Made by a program: the position numbers and the translations under genes. From CALECP01 sp964389925 (GTDB lineage Bacteria > Chloroflexota > Anaerolineae > Promineifilales > Promineifilaceae), in assembly GCA_964389925.1 (NCBI GenBank), contig CAYMGE010000001.1, forward strand, positions 120,117 through 184,116: a stretch of 64,000 nucleotides of DNA, written 5' to 3'. Below, in pieces: positions 9,292 through 17,161 of this stretch. The notes under the pieces are model-generated. The model did not search any database and was not told where the DNA came from. It saw only the letters and a list, made by a program, of their open reading frames with translations. The first letter of the stretch is position 1, and the number at the start of each line of letters is the position of its first letter.

Positions 9292-9744
9292 TTAGCTACT
9301 CTCGTCTAACTTTTTGGCGAGAGCTAGCTTGAGGGTTGCGAGGGTTGTTTTTAGGTCGGTGTAGGATTCGGCCGAAAGATTCCCCGCAAACCGATTTTCA
9401 TTAAATGCCTGATGTTCGACATTGACAAGATTCACCGTTGCACGACCCGTTCCGGTCAGAAATAGTCGATAGGCTCGGCCGTCTGTCTCGTGCTGTTCAC
9501 GATAGATCAGCCCCTCGCGCTCCAGTCCCTTCACGATACGACTCACATTGCTCTTGTCACACAACATTCGATCTGATAAATCGCGCAATGTTTGTCCCGG
9601 CTTCTCACTCAAATGCCACATGGCATAGAAGCGCGTCACCGTTAAGCCACGCTTCTGAAAAAAGAGACGATCTCCGTCCTCAATCGTAAAAAATAAATCC
9701 TTCAATAAAGTATAGATGGCAAGTGTTGTTGAGTTTTTCTGCAT
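9292..9744 (-). CDS. MarR-family transcriptional regulator
   Basis: A 150-residue winged-helix protein. The recognition region reads QTLRDLSDRMLCDKSNVSRIVKGLEREGLIYREQHETDGRAYRLFLTGTGR, the standard MarR helix-turn-helix plus wing (D-R), flanked by the dimerisation helices at both ends. MarR proteins normally bind palindromes as dimers and are released by small phenolic or oxidising ligands. A dyad TGGTTGA-TAGG-TCAACTA lies 14 bases before its start codon, consistent with autorepression, and two very similar dyads surround a promoter near 28.9 kb. The Cys in the HTH (MLCDKS) might serve as a redox sensor, but this is speculation. Confidence 0.88.
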   Translation of the reverse strand: MQKNSTTLAIYTLLKDLFFTIEDGDRLFFQKRGLTVTRFYAMWHLSEKPGQTLRDLSDRMLCDKSNVSRIVKGLEREGLIYREQHETDGRAYRLFLTGTGRATVNLVNVEHQAFNENRFAGNLSAESYTDLKTTLATLKLALAKKLDESS

Positions 9745-9757
9745 TCTCTTCCCAATC

Positions 9758-9775
9758 TGGTTGATAGGTCAACTA
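9758..9775 (-). promoter_or_regulatory. putative MarR operator (autoregulation)
   Basis: TGGTTGATAGGTCAACTA, a 7-bp dyad with a 4-base spacer and one mismatch, directly upstream of the ribosome-binding region (GGGAAGAGA) of the marR gene. The same consensus occurs at 28918-28937 and 28951-28968. Confidence 0.65.
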
Positions 9776-9818
9776 ATTTTGCAGAGAGTAGCATACCTAT
9801 TTGATACTGTCAAAAAGG

Positions 9819-11408
9819 TCATTGATTGTTAGAACTATCTTCTACAATGGGAACGGTGTCCGTTATCGTCTCTGTTGTGCTGACTGTCGTCGTCAGTGTA
9901 TTGCTGACCTCCGCTTGGGCTGCAAGCGCAGCTTGTTCGGCCGCAAAAACGATATAAGGCAGTGTCGCTAGATATGGGTTATCAGCGTTGAAATAGTTGT
10001 AAGTGATGCGCGAAATCTCCTGCATGACGGGAAATGTTAGGTCAGCCACGAGCCAATCAACGCCGGGATCGGAGAGATACATCACGAAAATATAATCCCC
10101 ACCATCTGAGTAAACGATACCTGCGTCTCCATGAACGTCAAACCCGTAGCCATGCTTGTGGGCAAATGTCGTCTGATCTGGCATTCCCGCAATCAACATG
10201 TCTGCTCCGCCGGGATTGAGCTTTAGCAAGTCGAGCATTGCCTGACACTCTTCTGGCGTGATTTTCTCTGGATAGATAATGAGCAAGCCACCGCCACCCT
10301 GTGTGCAGTCGTGTAACATCAAAAGCAGAGAGCCGACTTCCTCTGCCGTTGTCTGCATCGAAATATCGGGATCCATCAAGATGTCTTCACGAGTGTTTGC
10401 GGGGGTGAGTTTTGTGGTGATCGTCGGCCGTGGTATCTCCTCATACGGTGTAACGATAAAGGTATTTTCCAAGCCTAGCCGATTCATCGACTCAGTCAGA
10501 ATATCACTGCCCAGATAGGCATTATTTTGCCCCGCCACAACATCGAGTAACAAATTTGCCCCGTAGTTGCTAGATTCGGTGATTGTCTGGTTTAGTAACT
10601 TTTGCGTATCGAAGCCGGGTGAGGCATCGAGGGTGCGATAGACTTCTAAAATAATGGCTATTTTGAGAATGCTCAGGCCGCTCACGGCAGCATCAGCGTT
10701 GATGGCGATCTCTTGTCCTGTTTGGAGGTCTTGAATAAAAACGACGCTGGCAAGGCCGGGAATCAGCGAGAGGCGATCCTCAATGACGGACTTGAGCAGT
10801 GCAAAGTCGAGTTCGGGGGCATCCTCTTCGACGACAACTAGATCGAGCGAGCGGTTCGTCGGCGTGTAGAGTGTGTCGCTGATGAGCTTTGCAGTAGATG
10901 TAATCTCGGCCGAGTACCCCGAAACCCCATCTAAAAAGCGCAGCGAATCTGGCTCCAAGCGCGGCGGCAGTGCTGGCTCTGTCAGATTGTCGGCAACCAA
11001 ATAAGTCACAGCGATCACGTCTTGCTGATTGTGCCGCGCCCTAAGCGGGGTCGTGATAGGGTCAAACGAGCGTTTGAGCAGATAGCCAATGTACGACACC
11101 CACCACTCTTGTTCGAGCTGTTTCTGCTCTGTTTCCAGCAGCATGTTTTCGAGATCGATCTCAAACCCAAGCTCGGTAGGGGCGAGTTGCACCGTCTGGT
11201 CAGAAATTGGGTCGCGCACAGTCACAAGCTGCCCATATGCCTCAGCCACGCGCTGCCCGGCCTCTTCCAGCGTCAGCAGCCCAACATCTACCTCTCCAAT
11301 TGTCGTGCCAACGGGCAGATTTTGTCGCTCAAGGAAAAAATACCATCCTTCACGCAGCGCGTAACCAGTACAGATAATCAGGAGCAGGAGGAGAAGTTTC
11401 TTAGCCAT
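9819..11408 (-). CDS. serine hydrolase, class A beta-lactamase fold, membrane anchored (active-site residues intact)
   Basis: A 529-residue protein with an N-terminal signal anchor (residues 4-20), a VanW/peptidoglycan-binding-like domain (about 35-140) and a C-terminal beta-lactamase-like domain. The SxxK motif is S246-ILK (SGLSILKI); SSNYGANLL supplies the second Ser-x-Asn-like motif and HKHGYG the third (KTG-like). Such proteins in Chloroflexi and Gram-positives are usually annotated beta-lactamase (PF13354) but may act as peptidoglycan DD-peptidase or esterase rather than giving resistance. It lies 29 bases downstream of a paralogue of the same architecture in which the nucleophile is lost. 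A Thr-rich C-terminal tail (about 30 residues) follows the domain. Confidence 0.8.
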   Translation of the reverse strand: MAKKLLLLLLIICTGYALREGWYFFLERQNLPVGTTIGEVDVGLLTLEEAGQRVAEAYGQLVTVRDPISDQTVQLAPTELGFEIDLENMLLETEQKQLEQEWWVSYIGYLLKRSFDPITTPLRARHNQQDVIAVTYLVADNLTEPALPPRLEPDSLRFLDGVSGYSAEITSTAKLISDTLYTPTNRSLDLVVVEEDAPELDFALLKSVIEDRLSLIPGLASVVFIQDLQTGQEIAINADAAVSGLSILKIAIILEVYRTLDASPGFDTQKLLNQTITESSNYGANLLLDVVAGQNNAYLGSDILTESMNRLGLENTFIVTPYEEIPRPTITTKLTPANTREDILMDPDISMQTTAEEVGSLLLMLHDCTQGGGGLLIIYPEKITPEECQAMLDLLKLNPGGADMLIAGMPDQTTFAHKHGYGFDVHGDAGIVYSDGGDYIFVMYLSDPGVDWLVADLTFPVMQEISRITYNYFNADNPYLATLPYIVFAAEQAALAAQAEVSNTLTTTVSTTETITDTVPIVEDSSNNQ

Positions 11409-11437
11409 AACCGTAGAAGCGCGAAGATGATTCGCGG

Positions 11438-12916
11438 TTATCTTTGCGAGACATAAGGTTCGTCAAAATTGAAGTAGTTGTAGGTTGCCAACGATAGGTC
11501 TGCCATCAGCGGTGAACTGATCTCCCACGCCAGCCAACCGGGTTTGTGCATAAACTGCACCATCACATAGTCCCCATTTGGGGTGTAGACGATGCCAGCA
11601 TCACCATAGGTGTCCGTTTGCCAGCCATGTCGATGTGCAACGCGCATATCGCTCGGCACCCCTTCCTCGATCAGGCTGTCGATATTATTTTCAGCTAGCA
11701 GGTCGAGAATATAGCGGCATTGCGCTTGCGACAAATCGTCTCTGTAGACGACACGCAACGCACCACCGTCGGCCTCAGCACAGTCATAAAGCATCGTGAG
11801 CAGTAGCCCCATATCCTCAGCCGTCGTCTGTCGAAATACATCTGGTGTAACCTGACCAGCATTGTTCAGATTTGCTTCCGTCTGTAGCCGCTCACAGCCG
11901 ACCTCTGTTTCAGGGTCAAACGGACAACTGATAAACGTGTTTTTCAAGCCTAAATTTTGCATCGCCGCATTGAAAATGCGAGACCCCGCCAGTGGGGCCT
12001 TTTCTCCTGCCAAAATGTGCAACAGTTGGTTGCTGCTGGCTGGGTCGATCCCCGTCGCCGTTTGGCGCAGTAATGTTTGCTGCTCGAAGGGAATATCTTC
12101 TCCCAAAACGCGCACTGCTTCAACCAGCAGCGGAACGCGCAGAACATCCATTCCGCTCATCGGCACATCGGGCTTGTAAACCACTTCACGTCCGCTGTCT
12201 AGCTCGACGACAAATAGACTGGCGACACCGTTTGAACTGCTCTCAAACTCCTGTACGCTGTTTGTGAGCAGGCTATTGAGCAGGGCGATTTCCGGGTTTT
12301 CCGATTCAGTCACCTCAAGAACGAGATGGGCAACGCGATCACGTGGACGCAGCAATGCCGCACCCACGTCAGCTATGCTAGCATCGATGTTTGTCTCTAT
12401 CCCGCGTCGTCCATACTCGAACGTCATGTTGGCACTGTTGGGTTTGGGTGGTTCGGCAGGTGAGTCAAATTCTTGTGCCACGATGCCAATGGTGGTGCGT
12501 AGTGCCTCTTGATTCAAACTAAACGCAATTGGCACGGGGTCTACATCAATCGGCCGATTCCACAAATATCCCCAAAACCCCGCCCAAAAATCTTGCTCAC
12601 GCCGCTCGTCCTCCGCGTTTGACATCATCTCTGCAAAATCGAGCGTGAATTCAGCTTGTGTTGGCTGGATTTCAATTGGGACATCTCGATGATACAGAAT
12701 GACAGAGGCCAGCAGATAACGCTCTGTGAGTAGTTGCTCCGCCTCGTTGCGCGTCAGCCCACTGACCTCAACGCTGGCAATTTCCAGCCCTTCGGGAAAG
12801 TTCGCCCGCGCCGTGCTGTATTGATAGAGCTGATAGAGCAGAAAAAGAACGCCCGTGATGAGGAACGTGACAATTAACCACTGACCAAAACCGGGGGAAG
12901 ATTGCTGTCGGCTCAC
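11438..12916 (-). CDS. beta-lactamase-fold pseudoenzyme, membrane anchored
   Basis: A 492-residue paralogue of the downstream gene, with the same order: short cytosolic segment, one membrane helix (about 13-31), VanW-like spacer domain and a serine-hydrolase-fold domain. Aligning SGLSILKIAI of the paralogue with SGMDVLRVPL here shows that the nucleophile Ser is Asp257 and the general-base Lys is Arg260; the third motif HKHG is HRHG. The rest of the fold (DPASSNQLLHIL, YGDAGIVYT, WEISSPLMADLS) is well kept, so the protein looks maintained without catalysis, perhaps as a sensor or partner. It overlaps the upstream NUDIX gene by ATGA and the three genes form one probable operon. Confidence 0.75.
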   Translation of the reverse strand: MSRQQSSPGFGQWLIVTFLITGVLFLLYQLYQYSTARANFPEGLEIASVEVSGLTRNEAEQLLTERYLLASVILYHRDVPIEIQPTQAEFTLDFAEMMSNAEDERREQDFWAGFWGYLWNRPIDVDPVPIAFSLNQEALRTTIGIVAQEFDSPAEPPKPNSANMTFEYGRRGIETNIDASIADVGAALLRPRDRVAHLVLEVTESENPEIALLNSLLTNSVQEFESSSNGVASLFVVELDSGREVVYKPDVPMSGMDVLRVPLLVEAVRVLGEDIPFEQQTLLRQTATGIDPASSNQLLHILAGEKAPLAGSRIFNAAMQNLGLKNTFISCPFDPETEVGCERLQTEANLNNAGQVTPDVFRQTTAEDMGLLLTMLYDCAEADGGALRVVYRDDLSQAQCRYILDLLAENNIDSLIEEGVPSDMRVAHRHGWQTDTYGDAGIVYTPNGDYVMVQFMHKPGWLAWEISSPLMADLSLATYNYFNFDEPYVSQR

Positions 12917-13437
12917 GTGAACAGTCCTGTTGTTGTCAACTGATGATAGCGGCTGGCCGCTGTCTGAATGGCAAGTCGCGTGTTGCGGTACATTTGTGAG
13001 GTGGGGAGTGCATCGGCCGAGAACCAGCCATATTCTGTCGCTTCAAAGCTCAACTTGATCTCACCGCACGGCTCTGTTGCCACAAAAAAGACGTTTAGGC
13101 TAAATCCCGGCGATGTTCGCAAAAATAGCACCGCCGGCCCCAGCGTCGCATTGAGTCCTGTCTCCTCGCGCAATTCGCGCACAACGGCGACATCGGGCGT
13201 TTCGCGTCGATTAACCCAGCCCCCCGGCAATGCCCACGGATATCGGCCGTGATAGGCATGTTTGAGCAACAATATCTCGCCATGCTCGTTGAAAACAACG
13301 ACCGCCGCCCCGATCCGAAAAGATGGCACAATTGCACGAATCCCCACCCGCATCATCTGCTGGGTAGCGCGTAAACTCGTCAGTGCGACAAAAAATTTCT
13401 GTATGCGAGGGTTCTCCAACATCGTTACAATTCCCAT
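12913..13437 (-). CDS. NUDIX hydrolase
   Basis: A 174-residue protein whose Nudix box GGWVNRRETPDVAVVRELRE-ETGL (about 72-94) fits GX5EX7REUXEEXGU exactly, so Mg-dependent hydrolysis of a nucleoside diphosphate derivative is expected; the substrate cannot be predicted. About 40 residues precede the Nudix fold and carry a weakly hydrophobic helix. Start at 13437 is the longest ATG; a second ATG five codons later is equally possible (GGGA lies 9 bases before it). The stop overlaps the start of the pseudo-beta-lactamase by 4 bases. Confidence 0.9.
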   Translation of the reverse strand: MGIVTMLENPRIQKFFVALTSLRATQQMMRVGIRAIVPSFRIGAAVVVFNEHGEILLLKHAYHGRYPWALPGGWVNRRETPDVAVVRELREETGLNATLGPAVLFLRTSPGFSLNVFFVATEPCGEIKLSFEATEYGWFSADALPTSQMYRNTRLAIQTAASRYHQLTTTGLFT

Positions 13438-13529
13438 TCCGAGATCATTTTAGCATAGGCGAGGTCGAGGATGGTGGGGTGGTTCTGTGTTTGCTCATTT
13501 GTGTGAAGAGAAGGACATGAGCGATAGAT

Positions 13530-14249
13530 ATGTTTAATTTCCAAGAGATCGGTGATGGTACTGTCAGGGCGCACCAAAATGTGTATCAATTACAGTTGCC
13601 GACAATAGCGCAAGGATATGCGAATGCACAGATAGACAACTATGCGGGAAAAAGCCGTCGTGTTTATCCTTGTCGGCCGACCATTCATTTATCACTCTAC
13701 GCCAAGTTTTCGCACGCTGAGATTAACGGAACAGCGGGATTTGGCTTCTGGAACGCACCCTATGGTGACCCGACACTTCGCACGCCCACATTTCCAAACG
13801 CACTCTGGTTTTTCTACGCATCTTCACCAAACGATCTACCCTTTTTGCTTGGGCAAACCGGCTGGTTTGCTGCCACAATCGCTGTCAACTGGTGGCAGAC
13901 GTTCTTGGCTCCACTGGCGTTGCTAAACTGGTTGCCCAACGTGCAGCCCCATCTCTGGCCACGCCTCACACGCTTGCTAGGCATTCGCGTGGCACGGGTG
14001 CCTGTCGATCTAGCGCAGTGGCAGCGGTATGAGATCAACTGGCTGCCCCAACGGACGATTTTTCGGGTTAATAGCGCAACGCTGCTCAACACAACGATCT
14101 CGCCCAAAATCCCACTCGGCTTTGTGGCTTGGATTGACAATCAATATCTGATTGCCACGCCCAGAGGACGCTTTGGATCAGGCGTGTTGGAGATCAAGCT
14201 ACCTCAACAGCTATACATTCGCGCTCTTCAAATATCAAGCCGAAGTTGA
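13530..14249 (+). CDS. conserved protein, probable concanavalin-like beta-sandwich
   Basis: A 239-residue protein without signal peptide. Motifs such as GFGFWNAPYG, LWFFYASSPNDLPF, QRYEINWLPQRTIFRVN and GFVAWIDNQYLIATPRGRFGSG have the pattern of glucanase/lectin (GH16- or LamG-like) sandwiches, in which one sheet carries aromatic residues. The middle holds a hydrophobic hairpin (about 105-140) that might touch the membrane. Catalytic residues of GH16 (ExDxxE) are not visible, so I infer binding rather than hydrolysis. Its 3' end overlaps the convergent methyltransferase gene by 22 bases. Confidence 0.55.
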   Translation: MFNFQEIGDGTVRAHQNVYQLQLPTIAQGYANAQIDNYAGKSRRVYPCRPTIHLSLYAKFSHAEINGTAGFGFWNAPYGDPTLRTPTFPNALWFFYASSPNDLPFLLGQTGWFAATIAVNWWQTFLAPLALLNWLPNVQPHLWPRLTRLLGIRVARVPVDLAQWQRYEINWLPQRTIFRVNSATLLNTTISPKIPLGFVAWIDNQYLIATPRGRFGSGVLEIKLPQQLYIRALQISSRS

Positions 14250-15025
14250 TACGCATTTTGTGCAGGTTTTATGGCGTGGAAAGCGTGCAGCAGAGCGTTA
14301 ATCGGTCGATCCCCCACCATCACAAAGTGCGCCTCTTCAAGCAGTCCGCGCCAGCTTTCGATCCAATAGGGTTGCCCGAATCCAATCAGCCAGCGATTGC
14401 TAGAACGCTGCACAGGCTCAACGACGATTAGCTTCCCACCAGGCTTCAGCACACGCAACGCCTCCTGCAAAAGCAGACGACGGTCGCCATGCTGAACAAG
14501 TGCGGAAAGGGTCTGTTCGATAACAACGGCACGTGTGCTGTTTTCGCGCAGGGGAAATCGGCCGATTTCCCCCTCACGCCACACGGTGCGCGGATCGCTC
14601 AGTGGCAGAATTGTGTCGTTGTACGCCGTGAAGCGCAAACGTGCTAGCGCGGGGTCTGGCATTTGCTGCGGGTTGAAAACATCGAGAATGAAAACATGTC
14701 CTTTTTGCAGTTGTTTGCTAATCGCAATTGCCCCGTTGCGATAACCGGGTTCAACATAAACAAATGACTCATGTGGTCGCAACTCCAACAGCGACCACAC
14801 CCCATCCGCCAGACGCGCATGATCGAGCTTGTGACGCAAATACCAGCTTGCGCCTGCATAGAAGTAAGCGGTGAAGAGCAGAACAGACGCGCCCAACGGT
14901 AAAAACCCCATTTGCCCACTAAATAAAGTCGCCAGCATGATGGCAATGCCTAGCGTACAGCCGACCAGTAATCGTGCATAAAAATTTGACCACTGTGCAT
15001 TGAAATAGGGCGCGAGTTGGCTCAT
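14228..15025 (-). CDS. membrane-associated SAM-dependent methyltransferase
   Basis: A 265-residue protein. Two hydrophobic segments (about 18-36 and 40-60) anchor it; the remaining part is a class I methyltransferase: the SAM site is degenerate (FVYVEPGYRNGAIAISKQL where VLDxGxGxG is usual), but the post-core EALRVLKPGGKLIVVEPVQRSS motif is classical. The missing glycine-rich loop means either an unusual SAM site or loss of activity. Its start overlaps the stop of the HprK-like gene by 4 bases (ATGA), so translation of the pair is coupled. Confidence 0.7.
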   Translation of the reverse strand: MSQLAPYFNAQWSNFYARLLVGCTLGIAIMLATLFSGQMGFLPLGASVLLFTAYFYAGASWYLRHKLDHARLADGVWSLLELRPHESFVYVEPGYRNGAIAISKQLQKGHVFILDVFNPQQMPDPALARLRFTAYNDTILPLSDPRTVWREGEIGRFPLRENSTRAVVIEQTLSALVQHGDRRLLLQEALRVLKPGGKLIVVEPVQRSSNRWLIGFGQPYWIESWRGLLEEAHFVMVGDRPINALLHAFHAIKPAQNAYQLRLDI

Positions 15026-15972
15026 GAGAGAATCAACTGTTCAAAATGGTTGGAATGCTCGGCTAAATCTGTGCCAAGTGCCACGCGATAACACGGGATG
15101 GTCAGACAAAGTTGGGTGAGCAGGTCAGTCTGTTCTGTCAATGTCTCGCTGTCCCACATATCCACACTCTCTTGCAGAACGATGCTCAGGGCGATAGCCT
15201 GCATGAGGGTCTTGATCAGCGTCTTCGGCCGATGGCCAATTTGTGAGAAGCAGAGCGCACCAATCGGGACGGGTGGCGACCAGTGGCTGACAAGCTGGCT
15301 GGCTGGCACGATATTGTCTGCCAGCGGGATATTTGGCACAAACTGAAGGCCGATCTTTTCCATGGGCAGTTGGGGCAGCATCTGGAGCGTTTTCGGCCGA
15401 AATGTCACCACATCCGGCACTGGATATGCCAGCATCTCCCCCGCGAGCTGCCTAACCAAGATCACATCGTTTGACAAAAGCTCCCATCCACTCAGCACTA
15501 AGTTTAGGGCGGTCGTCGTCTTGCCGCTGTGTGATTGCCCAACAAAGATCAGCCCCTTGCCGTGCTTGCTCACGCCCGCTGCATGGAGCAGAAAATAGCC
15601 ACGCCTTCGCAGCAGAGGAGCCAGCCCAACCATGACCATATCCTCAATCGCGCCTTTTGTGATTGCCTCGGCCGTCAATGTGAGATGCAGACTTTTCCCA
15701 TCATCTGAGACTAAAACAATTCCCCCATCAAGAAAGTGCAGTAACGTTCCCCCTTCAACTGTGTAAGCGGTGAGGACTTCATTGCTGTCACGGAAGAAGG
15801 GGGGCTGGCTGGGGAGAGGGGGCAATCTATCACATAGATGCGCTCTTAGCTCAATATCTACATCGACCGCATCCTCAACAAGCGCACCTGCAAAGATCGT
15901 TGACCAATAGGCGATGATCGCCTCACTTTGCGTTGTTAGTCTAACCCGTAGTTCGCCTAGTTGAATGATCAT
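15022..15972 (-). CDS. HPr-kinase-like P-loop protein
   Basis: A 316-residue protein with the core arrangement of the HprK/P superfamily: HAAGVSKHGKGLIFVGQSHSGKTTTALNLVLSGWELLSNDVIL, with Walker A GQSHSGKTT at about 145-153 and the SND motif 18 residues later. The N-terminal 110 residues look like the beta-rich domain found in HprK-related proteins that accompany nucleotidyltransferase or peptide-maturation genes, rather than genuine HPr kinase; no HPr gene is nearby. The substrate is unknown. It is translationally coupled to the membrane methyltransferase; leuB lies upstream after 14 bases, so all may be transcribed together. Confidence 0.7.
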   Translation of the reverse strand: MIIQLGELRVRLTTQSEAIIAYWSTIFAGALVEDAVDVDIELRAHLCDRLPPLPSQPPFFRDSNEVLTAYTVEGGTLLHFLDGGIVLVSDDGKSLHLTLTAEAITKGAIEDMVMVGLAPLLRRRGYFLLHAAGVSKHGKGLIFVGQSHSGKTTTALNLVLSGWELLSNDVILVRQLAGEMLAYPVPDVVTFRPKTLQMLPQLPMEKIGLQFVPNIPLADNIVPASQLVSHWSPPVPIGALCFSQIGHRPKTLIKTLMQAIALSIVLQESVDMWDSETLTEQTDLLTQLCLTIPCYRVALGTDLAEHSNHFEQLILS

Positions 15973-15986
15973 GATGCGAATGTACG

Positions 15987-17075
15987 CTACAGAAAGCTCA
16001 AAACTTTCTCTGTCATCTGTTGTGTAGTGAGGACGGTTTCGTCACCGCGAGCGAGGTCGCCTGTGCGGTGGCCTGCGCTGAGGGTAGCATCAACGGCCGA
16101 TTCAATCGCCGCAGCCTCCGCTTCGAGGCCAAAGGAGTGGCGCAGGAGCATGGCGGCCGACATGATTGTGCCGATCGGGTTGGCGATGCCCTGTCCAGCG
16201 ATGTCGGGCGCGGAACCGTGAATCGGTTCGTAGAGGCCGCGTGGATGACCTAGACGGTTGTTGTCCGAACCGAGCGAGGCAGAGGGCAGATTACCCATTG
16301 AGCCGGGCAGCATCGACGCTTCATCGGTGATGATGTCGCCAAACATGTTGCCGGCGACCATCACATCAAAGCTGGCGGGACGGTTGAGCAGGTGCATGGT
16401 TGCCGCATCGACGAGGACGTGTTCGACCTCGACATCGGGGTAATCTTCGGCCGATTCCGTCACAACCTTACGCCACACACGCATAACGTCCAGCACATTG
16501 GCCTTGTCAATCGAAGACAGCTTGCCACGTCGCCCTTGCGCCGCCTTAAATGCCAAATCGACGATACGCCGAATTTCGTTCGCACTGTAGGCCATCGTGT
16601 TATAGGCGTGTTCTTCGCCATTTTCATCTGTCCAGCGTTTGCTCTCGCCAAAATAGAGGCCGCCTGTCAGCTCACGAATGACGAGTAGATCGACCCCTTC
16701 TAACTTTTCGGCCTTGAGCGGAGAAGCCGAAGCGAGCTCAGGGTGAATTTTGACGGGGCGTAAGTTGGCAAATAGGCCAAGCTCTTTGCGAATCTTGAGT
16801 AGTCCTTTTTCAGGGCGGTCGGTTGCGTCGGGATCGTCCCATTTATAGCCCCCGACTGCACCGAGCAGAATCGCATCGGCCGATCTCGCCGCGTCCAGCG
16901 TCGCATCTGGCAGCGAAGACCCAGCCTCATCAATGCCAATGCCGCCGATTAACTGCTCCTCAAACTCAAATGAATGCCCAAACTTCTCAGCAACTGCCTC
17001 TAGCAGTTGAATTGCGGCCGCCGTCACTTCGGGGCCGATGCCATCACCGGGTAAAACAACAATTTTTGCTTGCAT
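15987..17075 (-). CDS. leuB: 3-isopropylmalate dehydrogenase
   Basis: Third step of leucine synthesis: NAD-dependent oxidation and decarboxylation of 3-isopropylmalate. The 362-residue protein carries the family landmarks VVLPGDGIGPEVT, LLGAVGGYKWD, RPEKGLLKIRKELGLFANLRPVK, the RELTGGLYFG substrate loop, DKANVLDVMRVWRKVV, and FGDIITDEASMLPGSMGNLPSASLG with YEPIHGSAPDIAGQGIANP. Length and residues are normal. No leuA, leuC or leuD is within the window. An ATG start at 17075 follows AAAGGGAC, a good ribosome-binding site. Confidence 0.96.
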   Translation of the reverse strand: MQAKIVVLPGDGIGPEVTAAAIQLLEAVAEKFGHSFEFEEQLIGGIGIDEAGSSLPDATLDAARSADAILLGAVGGYKWDDPDATDRPEKGLLKIRKELGLFANLRPVKIHPELASASPLKAEKLEGVDLLVIRELTGGLYFGESKRWTDENGEEHAYNTMAYSANEIRRIVDLAFKAAQGRRGKLSSIDKANVLDVMRVWRKVVTESAEDYPDVEVEHVLVDAATMHLLNRPASFDVMVAGNMFGDIITDEASMLPGSMGNLPSASLGSDNNRLGHPRGLYEPIHGSAPDIAGQGIANPIGTIMSAAMLLRHSFGLEAEAAAIESAVDATLSAGHRTGDLARGDETVLTTQQMTEKVLSFL

Positions 17076-17161
17076 ATATAGTCCCTTTAAGGTTAACGTG
17101 ATTGGTTTATTGCTAAATACGTTAGCGTCACAAAGTCTTCGTTACAAGTTTGTCTGACGAC

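Noticed and set aside
12968..13252. Plus-strand open frame opposite the NUDIX gene
   Set aside because: Composition follows the antisense of the Nudix box; no start signal.
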